The notes beneath the pieces are model-generated. The model made no database searches and had not been told where the DNA came from. It worked only from the letters and a program-made list of their open reading frames with translations. Positions 25,690-33,550 of a stretch of 33,550 nt of DNA are shown in pieces. The position numbers and the translations under genes are program-made. This DNA comes from Chitinispirillaceae bacterium (lineage in GTDB: Bacteria; Fibrobacterota; Chitinivibrionia; Chitinivibrionales; Chitinispirillaceae), in the NCBI GenBank assembly GCA_016930275.1, contig JAFGHA010000295.1:1-33550 (forward strand). The letters run 5' to 3'. The stretch's first letter is position 1; each line of letters opens with the position of its first letter.

Positions 25690-26804
25690 CGTTCCATTTC
25701 TGCAAGTTTCTCAAAAAGATCTTTTACCGCTTTTGACAGTTTTTCCGGAGTTTTCACGTGAATCCGCACCAGCATATCACCACGTTGCCTGCTGTGCAGC
25801 GCCGGGATACCCTTTGATTTGAGCCGGAATATTTTTTCCGACTGCGTACCCGCCGGTATTTTCAGATTTACTTTCCCGTCGATAGTGGTGATCGTTTTCT
25901 GTGTGCCGAGTGCCGCTTCGGAAAAGGTGATGTCGAGTTCGCAGGAAAGATCAATTCCATGGCGCTGGAATACCGGATGTTCCTTTTCCTGTATGATCAC
26001 GATCAGATCACCTTCCGGGCCGCCATAGGGTCCGCAGTCACCTTTTTGAGGTACATTTATGTAATTACCTTCAGAGACTCCCGCAGGGATATCAACGGCT
26101 ATGGTCGTTTCAGCCTGTTGCAGTCCGCTGCCGCCGCAGCTTGAACAGGGATCGGCAACGACACTGCCTTCTCCGTGACATCCGGGACAGACACTTTCCT
26201 GAATAACCTGCCCGAAGAATGAATTAGCCACCTGCCGCACTCTGCCGCTGCCGCCGCATTTCGGGCAACTGTTGCGCTTACCGCTTTTTGATCCGCTGCC
26301 GCTGCAACCCGAACAGCGTTCCTTGCGTTTGATTTTCAGGGTTTTCTTGGTACCTTCGGCAATTTCTTCAAGCGTAAGTGGTAGGCGAATCTGCAGATCA
26401 TTTCCTCTCAGACCGCCGCTGCGTCCACCACCCCGCCGGCTTCTTCCGCCGCCGAATCCGAACAGATCGGAAAAAATGGAATCTCCGCCGAAATCATTCA
26501 TAAATGCGCGGAGCGCATCGGAGAGATCGAATCCTCCACTGAATCCACCGAATCCTCCGCCACCGAAACCGCCACCCTGTTCGAATGCAGCGTGACCGAA
26601 TTGATCGTACTGAGCCCGTTTTTTGGAATCTTTCAGGATCTCGTAGGCTTCGGTTGCTTCCCGGAATTTTTCTTCGGCGGATTTGTCGCCGGGATTTTTA
26701 TCGGGATGATATTTGATCGCCAGCTTGCGATACGCTTTTTTTATCTCTTCATCGGAGGCGTTTTTTGAAACACCAAGTAGTTCATAGAAATCGGTTTTTG
26801 CCAT
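25686..26804 (-). CDS. dnaJ: Chaperone DnaJ
   Basis: Hsp40 co-chaperone that delivers clients to DnaK and stimulates its ATPase. The 372-residue product has a J domain with HPD in [10 protein letters not shown] (residues 5-70), a Gly/Phe-rich linker ([16 protein letters not shown]), four CxxCxGxG zinc repeats ([36 protein letters not shown]) and the C-terminal substrate-binding half. Type I DnaJ, standard length. Last gene of the heat-shock cluster, 93 bases below grpE. dnaK is not adjacent and must be elsewhere. Confidence 0.96.
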   Translation of the reverse strand: MAKTDFYELLGVSKNASDEEIKKAYRKLAIKYHPDKNPGDKSAEEKFREATEAYEILKDSKKRAQYDQFGHAAFEQGGGFGGGGFGGFSGGFDLSDALRAFMNDFGGDSIFSDLFGFGGGRSRRGGGRSGGLRGNDLQIRLPLTLEEIAEGTKKTLKIKRKERCSGCSGSGSKSGKRNSCPKCGGSGRVRQVANSFFGQVIQESVCPGCHGEGSVVADPCSSCGGSGLQQAETTIAVDIPAGVSEGNYINVPQKGDCGPYGGPEGDLIVIIQEKEHPVFQRHGIDLSCELDITFSEAALGTQKTITTIDGKVNLKIPAGTQSEKIFRLKSKGIPALHSRQRGDMLVRIHVKTPEKLSKAVKDLFEKLAEMER

Positions 26805-26897
26805 GGCGGTTGCTTTCCGTAAAGGTAGTCGTCAGCGTTTAAAGTAATTTTCAGGTCAGGGTTGCAACGTCAATACCTGTAGTGCGTATCGATTGCA

Positions 26898-27527
26898 TTA
26901 CTTTTTTTCATTCGTAGTACTCTCCTCGGGAGCGGGTGCTCCGGCGGAAACAATAACCCTGGCATGTTTGATGACGCGGTCCTTGAGCCGGTACCCTTTT
27001 TCGTGGATGTCGGCGATGTGATCCTCGGGGAGCTCCGGATGCGGCACTTTCAGCAGTGCGTCATGGATCTGCGGATCGAATTCGTCGCCGATTGCCGCAA
27101 AGGGAGTAAGACCGTTAGCGCTCAGTACACCGTCGAATTTGTTGAAAATCAACTTGACCCCGTCGAATAACTGCTTGTAGTCGGTACCGTTTTCACCGTG
27201 TTTGAGCGCGAGTTCGAATGTTTCGCGTACACCGATCATTTCGAGCATCAGTTTTTCATTGGCTGATTCAACCATCCGCTCGTATTCGCGACTGGTTCGT
27301 TTTTTGTAGTTGTCAAATTCAGCCATCAGCCGAAGATACCGTTCATTGGCGGTGGTGAGCTCGGAGCCGAGTTCCTCGATTACCTCTTCGGGGCTCTTCT
27401 CCTCTTCCTGCGGCTCATCGGTGGCGGCCTCGGGGGTTGCCTTTTCGTCGGAGGGTTGCTGCTGCGCTTCACGCTCCTGCACTGAGGCGGTTTCGGTGGC
27501 GGCGGCATGTTCTTTTTTCCTGGACAT
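26898..27527 (-). CDS. grpE: Nucleotide exchange factor GrpE
   Basis: Releases ADP from DnaK. About 209 residues: an acidic, low-complexity N-terminus (AAATETASVQEREAQQQPSD), a long coiled coil (YLRLMAEFDNYKKRTSREYE, the family signature), and the beta domain FDPQIHDALLKVPHPELPED then EKGYRLKDRVIKHARVIVS, with the usual GrpE tail. Two starts compete: ATG at 27536 sits only ~2 bases from AGGAG, while ATG at 27527 (MSRKK) has it ~11 bases upstream; I use 27527 with low certainty. It is 61 bases below hrcA. Confidence 0.95.
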   Translation of the reverse strand: MSRKKEHAAATETASVQEREAQQQPSDEKATPEAATDEPQEEEKSPEEVIEELGSELTTANERYLRLMAEFDNYKKRTSREYERMVESANEKLMLEMIGVRETFELALKHGENGTDYKQLFDGVKLIFNKFDGVLSANGLTPFAAIGDEFDPQIHDALLKVPHPELPEDHIADIHEKGYRLKDRVIKHARVIVSAGAPAPEESTTNEKK

Positions 27528-27577
27528 AAGTACCATTACTCCTGTATAGAACGTTACTGGTCTGTTTTCCCTGAAAA

Positions 27578-27596
27578 CCCGGTAGTGTCTACCGGG
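27578..27596 (-). other. Hairpin between hrcA and grpE
   Basis: CCCGGTA (27578-27584) and TACCGGG (27590-27596) pair perfectly around 5 bases. The hrcA stop codon lies within the structure and TTTTC follows on the minus strand. It may be a weak terminator or processing site that sets the level of grpE-dnaJ. Confidence 0.45.
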
Positions 27597-28638
27597 AGTG
27601 TTGCTGCACGATCTCGCCGAGTACTCCGGCGGTATATTTGACAGCCGAGATAAGCAGCGGGTACGGCATCCGTTTCGGGCCGATCACCCCGAGGCTTCCG
27701 GTCATATTTCCTATGGCATACTTTGTTTTAATGACGCTGAATGATTCCAGTTGTCCTTCATTGTTTTCGCCTCCGATGGATACCAGAACGCGGTCTTCGT
27801 CTTCCGATGTTTCGAACAGGTGCATCAGAAGGTTTTTCTCTTCAAGAATTTCGATCACCGCGCCTACTCTGGTGCGATCGAAAAATTCGGGCTGGAGCAA
27901 TACGTTGGTCTGTCCTTCGGTAAACACACTGCCGGCCGTATCACCCTGTACCATTTTTTTTATTGAAGGGACCAGCAGTCGAACAATTCCCAGATCAAAA
28001 TCGGGGACGTCGTCATACGTTCCTTCGTCGGCGCTGCACATTTCCGCAAGTGTTTTTCCGTTGAATTTGGAGGTGAGGATACGGCAGGCACACTCGAGCC
28101 GTTCCTGCGGTAGTTCGGTTTCAAACTCAAGCACCATGGTCTTGACGAAACCGAAATCGAGAGCGATGTTGAGAATATACCGTTTTTCGGCAACATTGAA
28201 AATGAAAAGCCTGCTCAGGACTCCGTTGCTGAGTTTGGGTGCGAGAATCACCCCGAGCTGATTGGTGGTGCGGCTCAGTGCCCGCGACGCCGCTTCGAGC
28301 AGCAGATGGAGATCAGACTGGTCGACGGTAACAAGCGCATTTCTGATCTGTTGTTTGACGTTGTCGGGCAGCTCGATGTAGTTCATGACCCGGTCTACGT
28401 AGTACCGGTAGCCATGGTCGGTGGGAACACGACCGGCTGATGTGTGGGGATGTGTTATGTAACCGCGATCTTCCAGATCGGACATCACATTGCGGATGGA
28501 AGCTGCGCAGAGGTCAAAATCCGTTTGCCGTGCAAGGTACCGGGAAGAGGTCGGCGCAGCCTTGAGAATATAATTCCTTACTATCGCCTCAAGGACCTGA
28601 TGTTCCCGTTCCGAAAGATGTTCACTGTTTGCCGTCAT
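27589..28638 (-). CDS. hrcA: Heat-inducible transcription repressor HrcA
   Basis: Represses chaperone genes by binding CIRCE operators; its activity is tuned by GroEL. The 349-residue product has the N-terminal winged-helix domain (REHQVLEAIVRNYILKAAPT, SSRYLARQTDFDLCAASIRN, VMSDLEDRGYITHPHTSAGR, VPTDHGYRYYVD), which is the classic HrcA opening, and the C-terminal GAF-like domain ending SLGVIGPKRMPYPLLISAV. Full length. It is the third gene of the cluster, and its operator is visible upstream of groES, so it should control its own transcription. Confidence 0.96.
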   Translation of the reverse strand: MTANSEHLSEREHQVLEAIVRNYILKAAPTSSRYLARQTDFDLCAASIRNVMSDLEDRGYITHPHTSAGRVPTDHGYRYYVDRVMNYIELPDNVKQQIRNALVTVDQSDLHLLLEAASRALSRTTNQLGVILAPKLSNGVLSRLFIFNVAEKRYILNIALDFGFVKTMVLEFETELPQERLECACRILTSKFNGKTLAEMCSADEGTYDDVPDFDLGIVRLLVPSIKKMVQGDTAGSVFTEGQTNVLLQPEFFDRTRVGAVIEILEEKNLLMHLFETSEDEDRVLVSIGGENNEGQLESFSVIKTKYAIGNMTGSLGVIGPKRMPYPLLISAVKYTAGVLGEIVQQHSR

Positions 28639-28660
28639 TTATCGTCCGTCAATAGATGAG

Positions 28661-28684
28661 GCCACAGGGCATTCGCCCTGTGGC
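28661..28684 (-). other. Strong hairpin between groEL and hrcA
   Basis: GCCACAGGGC (28661-28670) and GCCCTGTGGC (28675-28684) form a perfect 10-pair stem with a 4-base loop. No T-tract follows on the minus strand. Probably an intercistronic processing or stability element, or an attenuator reducing hrcA relative to groEL. Confidence 0.55.
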
Positions 28685-28724
28685 TTCCGTTGGTACTTGT
28701 TGGTGCAAAGGGTACCGGGGAAGA

Positions 28725-30392
28725 TTACATCATTCCGCCCATGCCACCCATGCCGCCCATACCTCCCATGCCGCCCATGCCACCCATACCGGCACCGGGT
28801 GCAGCTTCTTTTTCATCTTTCGGTTTTTCACAGATAATGCATTCAGTCGAAAGGATGAGTCCTGCGATACTCGAAGCGTTTTCAAGAGCCGTACGGGTTA
28901 CTTTAGTCGGGTCGATGACACCGGCCTCGATCATATCGCCATACTCATTGGTATAGGCATTGAAACCGTAGGCACCTTTGCCTTTTTTCACTTCATCACA
29001 GATCACCGAAGCTTCCATACCGGCGTTTGAAACAATCATCCGGAGCGGTTCCTCGATTGCACGGCGGATGGTGTCCGCACCGATCTGTTCATCGCCCTCA
29101 AGTTTGAGGCTGTCCAGCGATTTCGCACTGCGGATAAGCGCAACGCCGCCACCGGCGACGATACCTTCCTCAACTGCCGCACGGGTCGCATGAAGCGCGT
29201 CTTCGACGCGGGCTTTTTTCTCTTTCATTTCGGTTTCGGTGGCGGCACCGATATTGATTACAGCAACACCGCCCGCCAGCTTCGCCAGTCGTTCCTGCAG
29301 TTTTTCACGGTCGTAATCGCTGGTGGTTTCATCGATCTGGCGACGGATCTGATTGACGCGACCTTTGATATCTTCGGTCTTGCCGATACCTTCGATGATC
29401 GTGGTGTTTTCTTTGTCAATAACTACCCGTTTCGCGCTGCCGAGTGAATCGATGGTGGTGTTTTCCAGCTTGAATCCGGCATCTTCGGAAATGACGATTC
29501 CGCCGGTGAGAACCGCGATATCCTCGAGCATCGCTTTGCGGCGATCACCGAAACCGGGAGCCTTGACCGTGGCGATTTTGAGCGTTCCGCGCAGTTTGTT
29601 GACGACAAGTGTCGCCAGCGCTTCACCTTCAACCTCTTCGGCGATGATGAGTAGTGCCTTACCCATTTGGGCAACTTTTTCGAGCAGCGGGAGAAGGTCT
29701 TTCATCGCGCTGATTTTCTTGTCGTAAATCAGGATCATCGGTTCATCCATCACGCACTCCATCGTTTCCGAATTGGTAACGAAATAGGGTGAGAGGTACC
29801 CGCGATCGAACTGCATGCCTTCAACCACCTCGAGGTTGGTGTCGATACTTTTCGCTTCTTCAACGGTGATGACGCCGTCTTTCCCGACTTTTTCCATTGC
29901 ATCGGCGATGAGTTCACCGATTTCAGAGTCGTTATTGGCGCTGATTGAGGCAACCTGTGCAATCTCTTTTTTACCGGAAATTGGTTTGGAATCTTTCCGG
30001 AGCTGGTCGATAATCACTTTGACCGCTTTGTCGATACCGCGTTTGACGGCCATCGGATTTGCACCGGCGGTGACGTTTTTGATACCCAGGCGGGCGATTA
30101 CCTGGGCAAGCACGGTGGCTGTGGTGGTACCGTCACCGGCAATGTCACTGGTTTTGGAGGCGACTTCCTTGACCATCTGCGCTCCCATGTTCTCGAACTT
30201 GTCTTCCAGTTCGATTTCTTTCGCGACGGTCACACCGTCTTTGGTGACGGTGGGTGAACCGAAACTCTTATCGAGTACCACGTTGCGACCACGCGGGCCG
30301 AGTGTTACGCGAACGGCATTCGCGAGTGTATCAACACCTTTGAGCAGCTTGTCACGCGCTGCGACGTCGAATGAAAGTTGTTTTCCTGACAT
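28725..30392 (-). CDS. groEL: Chaperonin GroEL (60 kDa)
   Basis: ATP-driven folding chamber subunit, forming a double seven-fold ring with GroES. The 555-residue product is standard: [11 protein letters not shown]-type opening ([19 protein letters not shown]), the ATP-binding [11 protein letters not shown], the apical domain, the [12 protein letters not shown] signature, and a C-terminal (GGM)n tail of about six repeats. Strong ribosome site AAGGAG. Starts 58 bases below groES in the same operon. Confidence 0.98.
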   Translation of the reverse strand: MSGKQLSFDVAARDKLLKGVDTLANAVRVTLGPRGRNVVLDKSFGSPTVTKDGVTVAKEIELEDKFENMGAQMVKEVASKTSDIAGDGTTTATVLAQVIARLGIKNVTAGANPMAVKRGIDKAVKVIIDQLRKDSKPISGKKEIAQVASISANNDSEIGELIADAMEKVGKDGVITVEEAKSIDTNLEVVEGMQFDRGYLSPYFVTNSETMECVMDEPMILIYDKKISAMKDLLPLLEKVAQMGKALLIIAEEVEGEALATLVVNKLRGTLKIATVKAPGFGDRRKAMLEDIAVLTGGIVISEDAGFKLENTTIDSLGSAKRVVIDKENTTIIEGIGKTEDIKGRVNQIRRQIDETTSDYDREKLQERLAKLAGGVAVINIGAATETEMKEKKARVEDALHATRAAVEEGIVAGGGVALIRSAKSLDSLKLEGDEQIGADTIRRAIEEPLRMIVSNAGMEASVICDEVKKGKGAYGFNAYTNEYGDMIEAGVIDPTKVTRTALENASSIAGLILSTECIICEKPKDEKEAAPGAGMGGMGGMGGMGGMGGMGGMM

Positions 30393-30450
30393 TGTATCTC
30401 CTTTGTTTTCTTTCGTAAGTTTTCAGTGACGATGAACAGATCGGTAGTGC

Positions 30451-30735
30451 TTAAAGAACCGCCAGAACATCGCTTTCACGCATGATAAGATAATCGGTTC
30501 CGTCGATTGAAACTTCGGTACCCGAGTATTTTCCGTAGAGAACTTTGTCGCCGTTTTTCAGGGTCATTTCGATTTTCTGACCGTTATCGGCGATTTTTCC
30601 GGCACCTACAGCGATGACTTCACCTTTCTGCGGCTTCTCTTTGGCGTTATCGGGAATGATGATGCCACCGGCGGTTTTCTGTTCGGCTTCGAGCGGACGG
30701 ATGATAATCCGGTCGGAGAGGGGTTTAACGTTCAT
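30451..30735 (-). CDS. groES: Co-chaperonin GroES
   Basis: Lid of the GroEL chamber. 94 residues: [20 protein letters not shown] opening, the mobile loop ending [16 protein letters not shown], then GEVIAVGAG and the closing [15 protein letters not shown] and [14 protein letters not shown]. Typical length. Ribosome site AGGAGG. First gene of the operon, preceded by the CIRCE operator ~50 bases upstream. Confidence 0.98.
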   Translation of the reverse strand: MNVKPLSDRIIIRPLEAEQKTAGGIIIPDNAKEKPQKGEVIAVGAGKIADNGQKIEMTLKNGDKVLYGKYSGTEVSIDGTDYLIMRESDVLAVL

Positions 30736-30786
30736 AACTTCCTCCTATAAAACAGTGGTTGAAAAAGGAATGCTGTTTTTACAGTG

Positions 30787-30813
30787 TTAGCACTCATTAC
30801 GGTTGAGTGCTAA
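30787..30813 (-). promoter_or_regulatory. CIRCE operator (HrcA binding site)
   Basis: TTAGCACTC (30787-30795), 9-base spacer, GAGTGCTAA (30805-30813): a perfect CIRCE inverted repeat. It begins two bases below the proposed -10 box and so covers the transcription start of groES. HrcA is encoded two genes downstream in the same operon. Confidence 0.97.
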
Positions 30814-30815
30814 TA

Positions 30816-30844
30816 AAATTACTAGGTTCTGCAAATCGAGTCAA
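30816..30844 (-). promoter_or_regulatory. Sigma-70-type promoter of the groES operon
   Basis: On the minus strand TTGACT (30839-30844) is followed after exactly 17 bases by TAATTT (30816-30821). The -35 is 5 of 6 and the -10 is 4 of 6 against the housekeeping consensus. Position directly before CIRCE fits a heat-shock promoter repressed by HrcA. Confidence 0.75.
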
Positions 30845-31018
30845 GAATTTTTTATGGTATTCTTTGGTAATTTGATGATATACTGATGGGTGATAAGTGG
30901 TTATGGGGGTGTGGTGAGTCTTTTGTGAAAAATATATCCCCCATTAAAATTCACCTTGTGATTAAATAAGACAGGTATACAGACAGTTTGACCATCGTTA
31001 TTTCTACAGGCGGGTGAA

Positions 31019-32194
31019 ATGGCATTTCTCCAGTTTTCACAAACGGAATGGAAGCTGATAAAAAAGGTGGTTCTAATCTCTACGGCCGCCTGTCTGCTGG
31101 TTGTTACCGGAACCTGGACCTTCTTCAAGGTGCAGATGCAACGAAAAATCGCCATGGAGAAAGAAAAGAGCAATCCGAATAATTCCCGTACGGTTATTCC
31201 GCTGGATATTGAGGCTCATCGGAAGATAGCCGACCGTTACCTGCAGACCGGTGCCCCGGAAAAGGCGGTTGAGCATCTGGAACGGGTACATGCGCTCGAT
31301 AAAAAAAATACTACGGTTACCCTTGAACTCGCTCATGCCGCACTTGAAGCGGGAATATACCAAAAAGCACTTACTTTATATGATCAGCTGCTCGAAAAAA
31401 ACGGGACCGACAGTAGTAACGCTCCGCAGTGTGCACGCAGGGGAATTGCCCTTTTTTATCTGAATCGTGTTGATCAGAGTGAAGAAGCGCTGCTGGAGTG
31501 TGTGAAAAGGTTTCCCGATAATGCCGAGGCATACTGCTTTCTCGGTCAGATAGAGGCATCCAGGGGCCTTCCCTCAGAAAAAGCGGTGAACTATTTCAAC
31601 CGTTCGATCGCTATCGACTCAACCTATAGCGAAGCATGGTATCAGCTTGCGCGGGTCTATATGCTGCAGAAATTGTATCCGAAAGCGCGGGAGTTATTGC
31701 TGAAGGCAGTGTCAATCAATCCATTCCACAGTAAAAGTCATTCCCGGCTCGGAATGGTGTATTATTACCTCGACTATCCGGAACTGGCAAAGAAATCCTA
31801 TCAGACTGCACTGATACTCAATCCCGATGACTTCAATACGCATTACAATCTGGGTGAATTGCTGTATGGCATTATCGGGGATACGATTGCCGCAGTTCAG
31901 GAGTTCAAGCAGGCGCTGGCTCTCAATCCGAGACTATACGAAGCGGCGTTCAAAGTCGGACTGATCTGCATGAAAAACGGGATGAATAAGGAAGCGATCG
32001 GTTATTTCGAGCAGGCGTTGAAGGAATCACCCGATGATGTGCGGATACTGCTGCAATGTGCGGTAGCATGGGAAAAAATAAGCCGTTTTGACAGGGCCCG
32101 GAAACTGTATCAGTCGGTACTGTCGGTAGATGAACTCAACAGCGTGGCCCGTCAGAAATTGAAGTTGCTTGATCAGAAAGCTGCAGTTGATTGA
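31019..32194 (+). CDS. Membrane-anchored TPR-repeat protein
   Basis: 391 residues. One N-terminal membrane helix (~18-37, VVLISTAACLLVVTGTWTFF), a short basic linker, then about nine 34-residue TPR units from ~60 to the end. Examples are HRKIADRYLQTGAPEKAVEH, AWYQLARVYMLQKLYPKARE and HYNLGELLYGIIGDTIAAVQ. TPR units bind other proteins; partner unknown. There is no catalytic motif. The helix without a clear cleavage site suggests it stays in the inner membrane with the repeats facing outward or inward. Divergent from groES; weak ribosome site. Confidence 0.75.
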   Translation: MAFLQFSQTEWKLIKKVVLISTAACLLVVTGTWTFFKVQMQRKIAMEKEKSNPNNSRTVIPLDIEAHRKIADRYLQTGAPEKAVEHLERVHALDKKNTTVTLELAHAALEAGIYQKALTLYDQLLEKNGTDSSNAPQCARRGIALFYLNRVDQSEEALLECVKRFPDNAEAYCFLGQIEASRGLPSEKAVNYFNRSIAIDSTYSEAWYQLARVYMLQKLYPKARELLLKAVSINPFHSKSHSRLGMVYYYLDYPELAKKSYQTALILNPDDFNTHYNLGELLYGIIGDTIAAVQEFKQALALNPRLYEAAFKVGLICMKNGMNKEAIGYFEQALKESPDDVRILLQCAVAWEKISRFDRARKLYQSVLSVDELNSVARQKLKLLDQKAAVD

Positions 32195-32258
32195 CAAGTG
32201 TACCGTTGTGGGGTGATGTTCGGCAACCTGATTGATACCATGGGGTTAGAAAAAAAGC

Positions 32259-32287
32259 TTGATTTTATTTAGTAGTAGATGTATTCT
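32259..32287 (+). promoter_or_regulatory. Sigma-70-type promoter of the HU-like gene
   Basis: TTGATT (32259-32264), 17 bases, TATTCT (32282-32287). Transcription would start near 32294, giving an unusually long leader of about 137 bases before the ATG at 32431. Confidence 0.5.
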
Positions 32288-32430
32288 TTTTGAGGCTTTC
32301 GGCGCGTGCGACAGAGAAATTTCGCAGGGGACAGATTCTGCAGTGGAGGCAGGGGGTGTCAGAAGCGGGTAGGAGCAGCAGCGTTGTGCCGGCAAGTGTT
32401 CCGAGTCTAAGAAACCGCCAGGAGGTTATA

Positions 32431-32727
32431 ATGGGCAACGTTACCAAAAAAGATCTGGTAGAGAAAATTTCCGATCGTACCGGTCTTACTCAGGTTGATA
32501 CCAAGATTGTGGTCGAAAGTTTTCTTGATTCCGTCGCAAATGCGCTGCAACAGGGAACCAATATTGAAATCCGCGGGTTCGGAAGATTCAAGGTCAAGAA
32601 AAAACGGGCCCGTACCGCACGGAATCCCCGTACTAACCAGTACATTCAGGTTGAGGAAGGCTTCAAACCCGTGTTTGAAGCGTCAAAGGAGCTGCGCAAT
32701 CGTATAAATGCGGCAGCAGGGTTCTAA
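32431..32727 (+). CDS. HU/IHF-family DNA-binding protein
   Basis: 98-residue histone-like protein that bends and compacts DNA. Opening VTKKDLVEKISDRTGLTQVD, dimer helix, then the family signature IEIRGFGRFKVKKKRARTAR with the beta arm RTARNPRTNQYIQVE that inserts into the minor groove, and the C-terminal helix FEASKELRNRINAA. The spacing of the arm (Arg-Asn-Pro) fits HU and IHF equally, so I do not choose hup or ihf. Start ATG at 32431 has a very strong AGGAGG; the frame stays open 47 codons further upstream but that is leader. Own promoter and terminator. Confidence 0.93.
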   Translation: MGNVTKKDLVEKISDRTGLTQVDTKIVVESFLDSVANALQQGTNIEIRGFGRFKVKKKRARTARNPRTNQYIQVEEGFKPVFEASKELRNRINAAAGF

Positions 32728-32758
32728 CACAACCGATTCTGTTATCAAGACTATCTAT

Positions 32759-32792
32759 GCCGATCCGGTCGCATGCCGTGATCGGCTTTTTT
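32759..32792 (+). terminator. Rho-independent terminator of the HU-like gene
   Basis: GCCGATC (32759-32765) pairs with GATCGGC (32780-32786), with an inner CGG/CCG extension, followed by TTTTTT (32787-32792). It lies 31 bases after the stop codon. Confidence 0.9.
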
Positions 32793-33117
32793 AATTTTAA
32801 ATCAGTACCCTCCTTTTTTTTTACCATTGTTTTTTTGGGGTGATTTATTTCAGAATCGCTCGACTTTGTGATGCTGATCACAGACAGCCGGAACAACTTC
32901 AGTTATATTCCTATAAAATTAAAACCTGCATTTTTCAATTTATCTGAGTATAGAACAATTTGTTATAACTTGCAGGTGACGGGAAATGGTCGGTATCACT
33001 GTGGAGAATTGAGTGTTTTTTTTAACGGATTCTCTGAATTATCAGGCTTTCAATTCATGACCGGATATATTTTTACCATGCTTGCACCTTTAAACTTATA
33101 TATAAGGATGTAGAATT
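32793..33117. other. Intergenic region with a CRP-type site
   Basis: 325 AT-rich bases between the HU terminator and the last gene. It holds the palindrome at 32867-32882 and no supported gene; an 81-codon frame at 32868-33113 lacks a ribosome site and any recognisable content. Confidence 0.45.
32867..32882. promoter_or_regulatory. Second perfect CRP/FNR-family operator-like palindrome
   Basis: TGTGATGCTGATCACA, again TGTGA-N6-TCACA with exact spacing, 6-base perfect arms around GCTG. It lies 235 bases above the gene at 33118 and 75 bases below the HU terminator. The binding protein is inferred. Confidence 0.55.
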
Positions 33118-33550
33118 ATGAGGATACGTTTTTTCTCCGTAGCCACGCTGTTGATTTCTGCCTCAGCTATTTTTTTTCTGATCTGTACTATTCCAAGCCC
33201 TCCACCGGGTCCGGAACAGGCGGAAGTTGATGTTTACCTTAAATCATCAACCGGAGTTACCAGCTTCACCTCCATCACCGATACCGTCGGGAATTTTGAT
33301 ACTATCGGAGTAATCCTTCATCTTACTCAACATATTGATTCCACGATTATTAATGTCGTTTCCGATGATTCTGTCGAGCATCATTTCTCGACAACAACGA
33401 AAAAGGCGGAGGATGATACTGTTTTCTTTACGGTTTCGTTCGCTTCTCCGGGCGAACGATCAGTGAATGTGACCGGATATATAAACGGGGCAAATAATTC
33501 AGAAGAGAGTGCCATAATTCATGTTGTATCACGTCCGGACGAGAATCACC
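33118..33550 (+). CDS. Exported Ig-like protein, N-terminus only
   Basis: Starts at ATG 33118 behind AAGGATG and runs off the right edge; 144 residues visible. The N-terminus MRIRFFSVATLLISASAIFF then LICTIPSPPPGPEQ is a signal or anchor sequence; the Cys is in a poor lipobox (LIC), so lipidation is uncertain. After a Pro-rich stretch comes a beta-rich segment (AEVDVYLKSSTGVTSFTSIT, then VFFTVSFASPGERSVNVTGY and ESAIIHVVS) that resembles a PKD/Ig-like domain. Function unknown; surface or periplasmic location inferred. Confidence 0.65.
   Translation, partial: MRIRFFSVATLLISASAIFFLICTIPSPPPGPEQAEVDVYLKSSTGVTSFTSITDTVGNFDTIGVILHLTQHIDSTIINVVSDDSVEHHFSTTTKKAEDDTVFFTVSFASPGERSVNVTGYINGANNSEESAIIHVVSRPDENH

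Noticed and set aside
32290-32430. In-frame 47-codon N-terminal extension of the HU-like protein
   Set aside because: HU proteins start at the MGNVTKKDL-like position, which has a near-perfect AGGAGG; the extension is unlike any HU family member and is better read as leader.
1-33550. CRISPR arrays, tRNAs, rRNAs, transposases, phage genes
   Set aside because: Looked for regular direct repeats, clover-leaf patterns with a CCA-type end, and transposase or integrase motifs; none seen by eye. A dedicated scan could still find a divergent tRNA or remnant.

Overview
This is a bacterial chromosomal segment, densely coded and with no tRNA, rRNA, CRISPR array, insertion sequence or phage gene that I can see. 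Several secreted proteins end in a short C-terminal domain resembling a type IX secretion (T9SS/Por) sorting signal. There are polysaccharide-active enzymes (GH105, a BNR_4-type protein, GH9), a HrcA/CIRCE heat-shock operon and a sigma-28-type (flagellar) promoter. This mix suggests a Gram-negative polysaccharide degrader of the Fibrobacterota/Bacteroidota (FCB) superphylum. A Fibrobacterota/Chitinispirillia-like organism is my best guess, made from gene content only and not proven.

Layout. 1-1635 (minus): a GH105 unsaturated-uronidase gene followed by a BNR_4-type propeller gene cut by the window edge; this is a small pectin- or ulvan-type operon. 2001-4131: an exported Cache-like protein with a C-terminal membrane anchor, convergent with a PBP4-type D,D-carboxypeptidase. 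4132-4985: a long intergenic region with a strong RNA-like hairpin, then a 60-aa gene behind a near-consensus sigma-28 promoter, ended by a clear terminator. 4990-7971 (minus): an M16C presequence-type protease. 8396-14848 (plus): FabG-like reductase, SLT lytic transglycosylase, two-component-type propeller protein, ferritin-like protein, RlpA-like lipoprotein and a radical SAM/SPASM-like protein. 14849-16897: sparse, AT-richer DNA with a perfect CRP-type palindrome, a 100-aa orphan gene and a YfcE-type phosphodiesterase. 16898-23146: two large secreted proteins, a delta-60/FN3-repeat protein and a GH9 glycosidase. 23162-24979 (minus): a long-form GMP synthase. 25101-25661: an orphan TM-HAMP protein. 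25686-30735 (minus): groES-groEL-hrcA-grpE-dnaJ behind a single perfect CIRCE operator. 31019-33550 (plus): a membrane-anchored TPR protein, an HU/IHF-type DNA-binding protein with promoter and terminator, a second perfect CRP-type palindrome, and the start of an exported Ig-like protein.

How the genes fit together. The heat-shock block is a closed circuit: HrcA encoded here should bind the CIRCE operator that overlaps the start of its own operon. dnaK is missing from the cluster. SLT, RlpA and PBP4 all act on peptidoglycan. GH105, GH9 and the FN3 protein are probably exported and displayed or released through one shared C-terminal signal. The least explained items are the sigma-28-driven 60-aa gene, the 4379-4455 hairpin, the two identical-spacing CRP-type sites in front of genes of unknown function, and the two membrane sensor proteins that lack output domains.
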